A DNA stretch of 64,000 nt from Onthophagus taurus. Its lineage: Eukaryota; Arthropoda; Insecta; Coleoptera; Scarabaeidae. Positions 26,201 to 36,200 of the stretch are shown here, one piece after another (within the stretch, counting starts at the first letter, position 1; each line of letters starts with the position of its first letter). The position numbers were made by a program, and so were the translations under genes. The stretch covers positions 17,365,001 to 17,429,000 of the forward strand of contig NC_091972.1 of the NCBI RefSeq assembly GCF_036711975.1. The letters are read 5' to 3'. Below the pieces are notes generated by a model. It saw nothing but the letters and a program-made list of their open reading frames with translations. It had not been told where the DNA came from and did no database searches.

Positions 26201-29200
26201 TCGTGCTTGATATCATAAAGAAGGGATGAAAACCCTAAGAATAATAACGAATAATTAATAATATAACAACACTTTTAATTGGTTTCAAACGTCAAGAAAG
26301 TGTAAAGCAAAAATTTCGAGTACCAAGAACAACGTAGAAAGGAGAAGGTGTCACATTTTGAGCAACGATTGGGACCTAACGAATCTTGATTTGAAAAAGC
26401 AAAAAGAGTCGATGTTCCTTATATTCGCTCTTATACCATGAATACTCACTAAAATCTGTATGTGTGAATGATGATAGCTCCTCAGGCATAATACGCCGGT
26501 TGTTTCCTTTGGAATGATCTCAAAATCTTTGTTTCCCTCTGAAAGAACTTTTGATTTTAAGATTGTGGACAATGGCTCGTCCATGAATCTAGTAATAACA
26601 ATCTCTTGAATACTGCGACTGGTTTTAAATAAGCATTAATAAACTTATTTAACTCTCTACTATTATCTCGGACCATATGACAGGTTAATTTGCTTTTGAA
26701 CTTCATGGTTTTATATAATATTTGGTGAACCATATTTTGTGTGGTCTGTTTTGTTATACTGTAGTCTATTATTGACTTTAATTATTATTATTGCGTTTTG
26801 TGTCTTAGTATACTTGTAATATCAACTTGAAACCAGTCATCATGTCATGTAGCCTCGACTTTAATTAAAGTAGGATAAGTGTGGTTTTATTTGGTTGATC
26901 CGAAGTCTACAGCATGTTTCTGTAAGTCGTGGCCAAGGACAATAGACTACATCTATTGTTGTGACAACGTGCCCGCACTCTACGTCACACCATTTTACAA
27001 ATATAAAGTCTTATAAAGATTGAATTCGGCATGAAATCATTTAAGATCACTTTTGAAAATATGCAACCACGTGATCAATGCTATACAGGCTGTTCACAAA
27101 GGTTATTTCCTTAAAAATTTTCAACTGATTCTAAAAGCATATTTCATTTTAAAATTGTTTTCATTCTTAGAAATTTTTGATTAGACGCATCGTTTTCGAG
27201 TTATTTGCAAAAAGAAACAACCTCGATTTTGAAATGTTTTCATTAATCATAGGTGCCTGTGAAAACAAATTGTGAGTAAAGCAACTGTCTAATTATTACT
27301 CAACATACGTTAGTCACTCATAGTTGTTTAAAATCGCAAATAATTACAATTTTAGTGAGCAAATTCACAGAAGTATTTAAATAACGGAAATTACAGGTCA
27401 GTTCGTACACCCGAACGAGAAGAACATCTTTGACTTTGTGGCAAATCGTAGTTCTGCTAGGACTATTGATATCCACAGTTCAGACATTTCGGAATATTCA
27501 AAAGTACGGCTTGACGTCTCCTACACAAACAGCAATTGTGTCCATATCATTTGTCGACAGTGGAAGAATTAAAAATTGTCGGATCATCCGTTGTGAGTTC
27601 ACTTTTGCTATGCCATAATAGAAAATGTACCATTAATTACCAGCTGACCATTAATTTGAGAAATGCTCATAATTGGACTGAAGAAAATCTAGATTTTACG
27701 CCAAGTTGGGTAATAATTTGACAGATTGCTTTATTGCTTTACTTACGATTTATTTTCATGGGCAATTAATGATGATAATATTAAAAAAACGAGGTTATAT
27801 CTTTTTGCGAATAACTCTAAAACCCATATCTTAACCATTTATGGGTTTAGACTAGTGATAGAACGGATAGTGATTTTACGAAAAGCCGGATATCCGTTTA
27901 TTCGGCATATCTATCCATTATGGTTATAATTTCTCGTACATTTCTGAATTGCCATATTACTACGATATTTGAACATAAATGAAATTAATAAGAGAGCTGA
28001 TAAGATATGTCAATTTATTTGGATCCAAGATACAAAATGAGCTTATTTGATGCAGATTTAACAAACGAAGCAAGAAGATGATTTTTATTGGAACGACTTG
28101 TATCAGAAACTGAAAGTGATAACAGCGGCAGTTCTGTTAGTAATGAATGTGTTGATGAATGACAAGGGAAGAGAAAAAAAACTAGAAGGAACTGTGTTCA
28201 AAGTTATGTCTGGAAAGCAGGGGATGTATTTTTTATAACTTGACTTAATTAACAACATCCTAACGTTAGGAGGTCGCTTGAAGCTCAGTCATTAACGTTA
28301 TCTATTTATCTACATATACAGGGTGCGGCAAAACTCCCTCCCTAATTTGAAAGTTGTATAAAAAACAGATGGTACAAATTAACGAAACTATATCAACATG
28401 AATGGAATCTGCAGAATGGGAAGTTACGTTATTATGTTTTACAAGTTTCTCTTTTTGAACAGTATATCGCTCAAGTGTTTTCCTTCGTTATCAATGCATT
28501 GTCTAATGCGAGTTCGGAAGTTCGCCATTACTCTAATCAACATTTCTTGAGGAATACGAGCAATCTCTTCTTGAATCGTTTGTTGTAGGGTTGGCAGAGT
28601 CCTCGGACGATGTTTGTAAACTTCAACGTTAAGAAACCCAAATACAAAAAAATCACAAAGAGTAAGATCGTACTGGCCAACAGCTGCCTCAGTTCTTGAA
28701 GAGATCTCCTGCCCCGTCTTGCTGAAGCCACACATCCTGTTGAATCTGTATCGCATTGAATCGTGCCATAAAACTTTGAAGCATTTGAATGTATCGATCC
28801 GAGGTAACGGTCACTGTCACTCCTTTTTCTTCAAAAAAGTACGGGCCGATGATCCAAACACTGTTAATCACTAACCACACGGTAGCATGTCTACTATGCA
28901 GAACTCGTATTCGGCAATGCATTGATAACGAAGGAAAACACTTGAGCGATATACTGTTCAAAAAAAGAAACTTGTAAAACATAATAACGTAACTTCCCAT
29001 TCTGTAGATTCGATACGTGTTAATACAGTTTCGTTAATTTGTACCATCTGTTTTTTATTCAACCTTCAAATTAGGGAGGGAGTTTTGCCGCACCCTGTAT
29101 TTCGGCTTAGAACGTTCTCTCTCATCTCTTTATCAATTCCCTCTCTCCAGCAGGGCCTTGGTCTTCCTCTCTTTCTACAACCATGCGATTTCCACTTTAG

Positions 29201-29991
29201 AATCTGTTTAGGAAGTCGATTTTCATCCATTCTTTAGACATGGCTAAACCATCTCAGTTTTTTTTATCGTTTTTATATCAACTATGATGGCCCAATTTCG
29301 CTAATAATCCATGTCTATGGCTTCAAGATGTTTTTCCGTTTTATGTTTCCATGGTCAGACTTCGCTTTCATTTGAGACTGTGCTTTTTAAGATTTTGTTG
29401 AATATCCTCTAGTTTTGATATCTTTTGATTCCATATTATGTTGTTTATTATCCTTCTTTCCTAAAGTGTTTCTTTCTTTAATTGCTGTCAGGCTGTTATT
29501 GTAACTTAAACCCTCCAAAGGTTTAGGGCAAATCTAGATGTTTGTATGTTGCACATTTTTTTGATTTTGATTTGTTTACATTGTCTAAGAAAAGATCCCC
29601 CCGATATACATGCAATCCGTTTTTTTCATAGTTTATATTCTTCTATTAGCTTTTTATTCATATATTACAGATCTTAATAGTCTTGTGCAATAACCATTTG
29701 GGAAATCTGCCAAGCAGATTGGTATAAATAAAACTTCATAAACATTTTTGCAAAGTTACCAAAATAATACAGGGTGTAGCTGACTTTTTGGCCAACACTG
29801 TATGTTATTAATAACCGAGATTTGATATTTCGCCTTTTTTCCGTGAACTCTTCACATATATGTGACATACAATAATAAGAATACATTTTCATTTAGATTT
29901 AAATGGAGGTACAATAACAGTAGGAAACAATTATACCATCTCAATTTTAAACAAGGATAAAAATGGTACTTACACCGTTAACATTGTTTAA
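11215..29991 (+). CDS. RRM plus four-Tudor-domain protein, Vreteno/TDRD1-like
   Basis: Probable germline nuage protein of the piRNA pathway (inferred from family). Tudor domains bind methyl-arginine tails of Piwi proteins. Exons certain from 11306: 11306-11354, 11431-11531, 11581-11715, 11781-12008, 12068-12178, 12428-12656, 12710-12879, 18172-18382, 18437-18702, 18754-18912, 18943-19198, 19250-19535, 19598-19899, 19950-20256, 25288-25455, 29897-29991 (stop). All are phase-consistent. The start is less sure: ATG at 11215-11217 ending at 11270 fits phase but needs a 35-nt intron. That gives 1,042 aa. The RRM lies at about 20-90 (VVYVNYPP strand). Tudor cores carry YIDFGN (about 380), LIDYGK (about 610), YFDLGV (about 790) and FIDYGN (about 980); the third is degenerate. 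A charged, low-complexity linker lies between Tudor 1 and 2. No MYND finger is visible. Drosophila Vreteno has an RRM and two Tudors, so the exact orthology is unsettled. Confidence 0.85.
12945..13400. mobile_element. MITE in Tudor-gene intron
   Basis: About 30-bp inverted ends share TATAGTAGA..CCACGAG and GCTGGCAGT on opposite strands, near 12949 and 13400. No coding. No clear target duplication, so the superfamily is not assigned. Confidence 0.6.
13440..18135 (-). pseudogene. LINE with PHD-like ORF1 finger
   Basis: Minus-strand relic in the intron that splits Tudor domain 1. The 5' part at about 18120-18040 encodes a C..C..C..H..C finger (CKKKVNTPVGCEICKF, HPSC) of the PHD type seen in some LINE ORF1 proteins. 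Positions 15227-14910 encode the linker before the RT (ITKDEQQITEEFNTYFSKI, NNSSPGEYGI). Positions 13840-13589 encode the C-terminal RNANNLI-containing end. Many stops break the endonuclease and RT cores. A foldback element (15374-16530) is inserted in it. Confidence 0.7.
15374..16530. mobile_element. Long-armed foldback MITE, mariner type
   Basis: The termini are CAGGGTGTTTCGGTG at 15374 and its inverse ending at 16530, each followed by TA. The inverted arms extend several hundred bases (for example 15660-15790 mirrors 16120-16250), so most of the element is a large palindrome with a short centre. No transposase. It is nested inside the LINE at 13440-18135. Confidence 0.8.
20713..22453. repeat. 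Dimeric satellite array, about 363-bp period
   Basis: Units starting AGTATCCTCTTTTTAATGCA recur at about 20926, 21289, 21651, 22010 and 22372, spaced 359-363 bp; the first unit at 20713 is shortened. Midway in each unit (21109, 21472, 21832, 22196) a related sequence starts with TCCTCTTTCCAA. Both halves share CCCGTTTTGAAAAAT and TAGTTTTTGAGAAA, so each unit is a dimer of two diverged monomers of about 180 bp. The ORFs within are repeats of the satellite, not genes. Confidence 0.9.
22454..24660 (-). pseudogene. 5'-truncated LINE, endonuclease end plus RT
   Basis: Successive minus-strand pieces are as follows. 24765-24277 ends an AP-endonuclease (LGSDHLSIDF). 24095-23832 and 23737-23324 hold the RT N-half (FLDIQKAFDSVWR). 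23327-23058 holds the YADDTAL active-site motif. 23057-22605 holds the thumb and C-terminus (GIIFDSKVKFHIH, RPILEYAS). Frames change between pieces, so it is dead, though only modestly decayed. It is inserted in the satellite-bearing hAT element. Confidence 0.85.
24981..25224. mobile_element. MITE with cAMP-response-element motifs
   Basis: Inverted ends of about 68 bp start ATAGAC at 24981 and end GTCTAT at 25224. Each arm contains a perfect TGACGTCA palindrome (24997-25004 and 25201-25208) followed by CAGAGATGGGCGGAGC. It ends 63 bp upstream of the Tudor-4 exon. Confidence 0.75.
25647..25798. mobile_element. Small mariner-type MITE
   Basis: The ends are CAGTGCGCGTCAAATATAAC and the imperfect inverse at 25798, with TA on both sides. 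152 bp, no coding. Confidence 0.65.
25879..26194. mobile_element. Mariner-type MITE
   Basis: The ends are CAGGGTGTCTCACGTAACT and an inverse ending at 26194, with TA duplications. The interior repeats sequence also found at about 7805-7995 (GCTAGGTACCAA, CCGGTA), so it is a multi-copy family in this window. Confidence 0.75.
26195..27080. other. No gene; MITE fragment
   Basis: Positions 26925-27000 repeat the arm of the element at 58240-58569 (AAGGACA..., CACTCTACGTCACACCATTT). Nothing else recognised. Confidence 0.5.
27080..27850 (+). pseudogene. Mariner/IS630-type transposase scrap
   Basis: Around 27400-27570 one frame reads HPNEKNIFDFVANRSSAR, then YSKVRLDVS and another PYHLSTVEEL. This is the decayed helix-turn-helix region of the same kind of transposase as at 44974-46388. 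Multiple frameshifts. The terminus ACAGGCTGTTCACAAAGG near 27086 may be its end. Confidence 0.45.
27853..28250. mobile_element. hAT derivative lacking the satellite
   Basis: It starts TAGTGATAGAACGGATAGTG with the CCGGATATCC subterminal sequence, inverted relative to the right end of the 20383-24885 element. It continues into sequence matching 20600-20700 in reverse (AACAGCGGCAGTTCTGTTAG). It has no satellite units, and its other end is not clear. Confidence 0.6.
28319..29097 (-). mobile_element. Mariner-type element with duplicated coding end
   Basis: The ends are CAGGGTGCGGCAAAACTCCC and inverse, with TA duplications and arms of about 170 bp. The minus strand at about 28860-28690 encodes WIIGPYFFEEKGVTVTV and DVWLQQDGAG, a DDE transposase core. 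After a deletion, 28640-28440 encodes the C-terminus. The last codons (RTRIRQCIDNEGKHLSDILF) are readable in both arms, so one arm is an inverted copy of the transposase 3' end. Confidence 0.8.
29100..29290 (-). pseudogene. LINE C-terminal scrap
   Basis: The minus strand reads RMDENRLPKQILKWKSHGCRKRGRPRPCWREGID in pieces. This is the standard end of a RTE/Jockey-like RT ORF common in insect genomes. Only the tail remains. Confidence 0.7.
29291..29890. other. No gene; TE-like debris
   Basis: The last intron of the Tudor gene. A mariner-like end (CAGGGTGTAGCTGAC) lies near 29771. Otherwise nothing. Confidence 0.4.
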
Positions 29992-30108
29992 TTTCGTTTT
30001 CAAAATATATTTTAATGGATTAAAATTTTAGTTTTTCGACTCAAAACATAAAAATTAATTAAGTTTTTTAAAAATCTCGTATGTTTATTAGGTTATCCTT
30101 TATTGATT

Positions 30109-30114
30109 AATAAA
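30109..30114 (+). other. Polyadenylation signal of Tudor gene
   Basis: AATAAA, 118 bp after the stop. A minus-strand AATAAA at 30084-30089 could serve the convergent integrin gene, so the two 3' UTRs may overlap. Confidence 0.5.
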
Positions 30115-30229
30115 ACAATATTTTAAAAATGATTTTTAATGATTATAATAACCCAAACAGAATTAAAAAATCATTTGGTTATTCCTAAAAATGAAATAAA
30201 ATATTATTTAGTATCAAATTTAATATAAA

Positions 30230-33200
30230 TTATAAATAACATACGCCACTTGATATTTCTTCCTCGTTAACTAAAGTTTGAACATCGCGTCTTTTGAAGA
30301 ATTTTAGCTAAAAATTAAAAAATGTTTAGATAATTATAATGTATATCTTAAATTCTTTACCCTATATAATCCATAAACGATTAAAGCTAAAATTAAAATA
30401 GCTAAAATTACCGAAACAACCCAAATCCAAATTGCAACGGTTTGTTTTGCGATGTTTGTGTATAAAAATGTCGAAATTTTTGGTGATCTAAAAATAATTT
30501 TGATATTAAAAGTTTTATTAATAAAAATATTATTTATTACGTTAGATTGTATAGGATTAATGATTCGAATACGACGAAATCTTTAGTTTTTAAAGTTTCA
30601 TCGTAAGATTTCACTAAAAAGAAAATTTTTTATAATTTGTAATTCCCTCAAACTTATTTTTTAAATTTACCTAACTTATTTAATTCAACGGTAATCGAAA
30701 AATCCAACTTCAACGAATGATTCACCAATAACTCAAGATTACAAATAAATCTTTTACATTGCACCATTTTATTATTAGAAGCGTTACAATCCAGAAAAAC
30801 TTTTTTATTTCCATCTTGAGTTGCATTAAAATTTGTTGGAATCTCTTCAATAGTCCTTTTACGTTTTAGCAATGGAATATCTTCAGATGAACAAAGATTT
30901 TCTTCTAAAGACTAAAAAATTTATTAATAATGCTCGAATGTTTATAAAAAGAATTAATTTGTTAATATTTACAGAAATATTAAAAATGTTTTTAAACTCT
31001 CCGTTTATGTTAGACACATTTTGTGGGATGAAAATCGTTACATATTGATTTATTAACGGACTAGGTCCATTATTAAACACCACGTATTGATGGTGGATGT
31101 TGTAGGATTCCTTTTCCGGGTTGTACAATAAATATTCAGGTGATGAATGACTAAAAATAATTTTTTAATTAATTTATTTAAAAATAAGACCCTTAAAAAT
31201 ATTTACCCAATAAGTGTTAAATTTGCTTTATAAACCAACGGTAAATTAATCGTTGCATTAACCGTTTTACCATCACCTTCACCAACGCTTAAAACCCGTA
31301 TTTCACCTTTAATTGAATTTGTATAATTATAATAATTTTTTAAATCCACTTCAAAATTTAAAACTTTCTACAAAAAAAATTAAAATCAAAATCGACACAC
31401 CATATTTTTAAACCTTACCTTTTGTCCATTAATAAATCGATTTGAAATATCACAAATGATAACGTTTTCGTGTCGAAAACAACTCGCTGGAATTCGGTTA
31501 ATTTCAGCGTTTAATGATAAATTTAATTTGCAATGATAGGCCGTTTCGCCGTTATTTGCGATTTCTATAATTAATGGTAAAAAGTGGGTACTCCCCACGA
31601 TGAAATTCGTTAGATTTTGAAACGAATTGGTCATTGTTAAATTAGGGGTGCAAATTAAATCTTTGCCACATCCGGTTGTCGAAGGGATTTCAATTTCGTT
31701 TATTGTGTCATTTGGATAAACTATTGGACAACTTGGACAATCTAAAAAAAAATAATTAATTAAAAAGATTAAATTAATTTAAAAAGTTAACCTTTTATTT
31801 TATTTATTATCTTAATATTGAGTGGGTAGGGATTGTAATGAGCGTGCGACTAAAAAAGAAAATTAATAATTAATTAAAGTAACAAAAAAAAAAATGATAT
31901 GAAAAAATACCCTTAATTTTAAGTGGATATTGTTACATTTACGACTATTAACATTAATATCTTCAATATAAATATTTTTATTTTCGAATTCGATTCTATC
32001 ATCCGATATGATATTGTATTCTGTTGTAATCATTGTATTATCATATCCTTTATATTCGTAACAATACGTAATATTTAGTGTATTTATATCATCTTGAATA
32101 TGATTTACATCGGAATTAAGAACACCAGTGAACATTAATATCGGTTTTGATTTGAATATTATCACTTTATCTGATAAGTATGCCCCAACAGCAAAATCTA
32201 AAATCAAAAAAAAGTTGTTAAATAATTACTGAGTCAACGAGGCGAATCAACGATCTGACAACGTCTAGCTCTTCGCCTATCCAGAGAGAAGTGAAACGAG
32301 CGATGTTGCCAAATCGTTGGGACGAACTGTCATTTCACGAAATTTAAAATTCTAATTTCGCATTTTTTATTACCTAGTTGTTTTATTAAACGATTATATT
32401 TAAACGAATAATACGTTCGATGTTATTAACAGGCAGTAATAACAAGTAAAAGGTAATAACAATTGTGAAGTGTTGTGTATGAAAAACAGGTAAATAAAAG
32501 TACGATTTAATAAATTTCTTCACTTATTTGTGGCTTTTAATTTCCAGTAAGTCTTCCCACATGGGTTTTAAGTGGAAATATAATTTAACCATTTTACATT
32601 AGGCGATGAAACAAATTATCATGACTAATGAGGACGAGGAAGAATATGAAAAAAACGGATAATTCTAAAATTGAATAAGACATTACAGATAATGAGGAAG
32701 ATCTACATAAGACGTTGCATTCAGTAGCTGCGATTTATCAAATGGAGAAAAACTTTACCATCAGAACATCAAAATATCATGTCTGGAAGCTTTCTTTTTA
32801 ATTGCTGGACAGAGAGGAGCGACCACGACCACCAAGAACTCCGTAATATAAATGCATAATTTTCTATTAGCAAACGTGTGCTCATTTATTGTTAATGCAA
32901 AGCAGAAAACCAAATCTTTCTAGCTTTCACAGTTTCGGCAATATTACCAAATTTATAATTCAAAAACGATGCCAGTTAGACCTAAGGTATCCTTAACAAA
33001 GTACCATTGAAATTTCACTAAGAATCTAAAAATGCAATAATATACAGGTGTTCCATTTAAAATAACAAAGTTGATATCCATTTACGGTAGAAGCGGAAGT
33101 CCACCATTACTGTAACTAATTTTAAAATATGTACAATATGATTCGATTCAACTTTTATGTGAAACATTTTTTGAAAAACTCAATCATAATTCGGCTATGG

Positions 33201-36200
33201 ACCGAGGCAACTTAGGGGGGACACCTGTATATACTATAGTATGGTGCATTTTTCCCTTATAATTTTCACACCAAGTTTATCTCCTTTTCTTATCAGTGTA
33301 GGGTTATTGTAAGCTGTTCTCCCCCATATTTTAATAGCTCTGTCAATATGTTGCCTTATTGTTTTTTAACTGTTTTGAGTACAGGGTGGTTCAAATTCGA
33401 TGTCCGAATAGGCTAACTATAAGAGTTAGAAAAAAAGTAGCTAATGCCGAAAACCTCAAAACGTTATCGGCTTTTGTTTTCCCCCTAGAGGCCAAAATTG
33501 AAAATATCGTAAAATCAGCAAGTGCAATTTTCTTGGTTATTATCAGAGCCCGGACAGTTTAGGAAAGTTATCCTAAAACGCCTCCCACTCCAGTCTCAAA
33601 AATTCAATCGAAGGGTGCGAACCTGTCGGATACGTCATACCTTATGTCACGAAATAAATTATGAATTAAGTTATTAATTATAAATTTAATAAAACCAAAA
33701 ATGAATAATTCAGTCGTATTTTTATATTATTTTTATTAATTCATTAATTAATGTTGCACAGCAAGTTCTTCGCTAAGGTACGCTCGAAAATCAATTTTCA
33801 AGAGTAACTTAGTGATCAAAAGGTGTCAAAAGTGACAACAAGTACGTTGTCATGGAATTCATTTCGTGTGGAGGGGCGCACTTTTCCTAAACTGTCCGGG
33901 CTCTGGTTATTATTATAGGTGGAGTATTATAACTAACACATTACATGGACACTTTTTTTACAGAGAATTTTATGACGTAATCAAAAAAAAAATTTCGGTT
34001 TTCGATTTCGAGATATCATAACAATTTTGGTTTTTTTAAATGGAAACAACCACTGATTATTCGCTTATTAAATTCGTTACTTTTTTTCTGATTACAAAAA
34101 TATAGGGTTTGACAGGTCTATTTCTTAATGTTTTAGAATAAAGCTAAAAATAAACTTTTATAGTGTCGTCAAAGAAATTAAATTTACAGTTTCCTGTAAA
34201 TTATAACTAAAAATTAAAAAATCATATTTCTGATATTTGAAACAAACACATTTGTTGAACTATTTAATTTATATTTGTTTTACACAAAAGTTGGAAGAGA
34301 TTGCATTATTTCACATTTTTTTATTAATATTTAATATTATTATTAAATGACTTAATAAATTATTGATAGATGGTGCTCATATATTTTTTTTTAATTCAAG
34401 TAAACATAGCAACATTTGTTTGTATTCAAAAATTTTCTGAAGTGTCAAATTAAAAATCCATAAAAATCCTGTTTTTTAAGATAGATTACGAAAAGTTTTA
34501 CATATTAGAAAATAAAGTAAATTTTATATAAATTTTTAGTGGAATAATTTTTATAGTACCGTAATTTACAGGAACCTGTAAATTTAAAGAAAAAATGTAT
34601 TTGACTACGTCACCAAATTCTCTGTAAAAAGTGTCCATATAGTGTCTTATCGTTAGTTATAATTTATAATACTCCACTTATAATAATAACCAAGGTAATT
34701 GCACTTGTTGGTTTTACGATATTTTCAATTTTGGCGTCTAGGGGAAAAACAAAAGACGATAGCGCTTTGAGGTTTTCGGCATTAGCAGTTTCTCGAAAAA
34801 CGAAATCATGACATGTAAGCTACTTGTTTTCTAACTCTCATAGTTTCCGAGTTAGCCAATTCGGACATCGAATTTGAACCACCCTGTACTTTTAGTTGTC
34901 CTCAATGGATAACGGGGATATTAGCTTCTGCAACCGACTTAAAACAGCCGACTACTTTACAGAGTCAGTGAATTGGCGTTAAGGAATCTTAATAAGAATC
35001 AAAAATGCTTTCATTTGATACCAAACACGATATGTTTACGTTAAAAAATAAAAAGGTTATGTTAGAAACTGTCAAATGTCAAAATTAAATATAACGATTT
35101 TTTGATAAATATTGAAATGATCTTAATAAGAATCAAAAATATTTTCATTTGATACCAAACATGATATGTTTACGTTAAAAAATAAAGTTAAATAATAAAC
35201 TGTCAAATGTCAAATAATCGCCATCTTTTTTTTTGCTGAAAACTAAAATATCTCGATAACGGTTAAAGATAAATAAATCGAGTTTGGGTTCATTTTGAAG
35301 GATTTTTAATTTTCTATCCAACGGCTTTATAATTAAAAATTTTTTCTGATCCTCATTAAGAAATAAATACGACTAACCCAAAAATATTTGGTTATATCCG
35401 ACTCATGTTCATAACTTGCGATTGTTCGGACGCTGATCGGATACAGCCTAAGTGATTAAGTTGTCCTTCTAGAGTTCTTGTAAATCATTTTCATCATTTT
35501 AGTTGGTCTTTCTAAGTATTCCTTTCTATCTTCGTGTCGATGATGAACAGCATACATACAGTCTCTGTCGTACCATTCATTTTCACTTTCCTATTACAGC
35601 GATTTGAAGTACTTTCCAGATACTTCCAGGTATTTGCTTCTCAGAGTGTGCCCATGTCGCGGTGTTGAGTTCTTCTTTTAGTGTTTATTGATGCTGTATC
35701 TTGTTTCCTCGTCTTTCAACCTCTCCACGAATTGCTTAGAGATTTGTTGTCTATTAGACGAGCTATTACGATTCATCCGGCTTCTATAATGTATGCCAAC
35801 CAAATAGTTGTCAGAATCACAATCAGCCCTTCTGTATGTCTTGACATTCAATATGTGTAATGCTTCTCTTTTCTTTATCAGGACATGGTGTATTTCATTA
35901 TGATTATTGTTGTCAAGCGATGTCCATGTACATTTATGAATATGTCTTTGCTAGGGAATTAGGTTGATGCAAGAATCTTCCTTTTCTTTCCTTAAGTGTT
36001 CCAACCTTATTACAATTTAAGACTTTTCATATTCCAGGTTCCTGTCATCATGTCCATATTGCGTTTTCCGGATTCTTTACCGATAGTCTAATCCTGGTTT
36101 GAGACAAGTTTTGAAGTTTCGTAACAAGAGCTTTTGTATGTGGTAATGTTATTAGCCTAACGCTCAACTCTCTATTCTTTGGAAGGCCATTTCACCTGCT

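Noticed and set aside
28789..28977. Plus-strand ORF ending in the mariner C-terminal peptide
   Set aside because: It is the inverted arm of the foldback element at 28319-29097 and not a separate gene.
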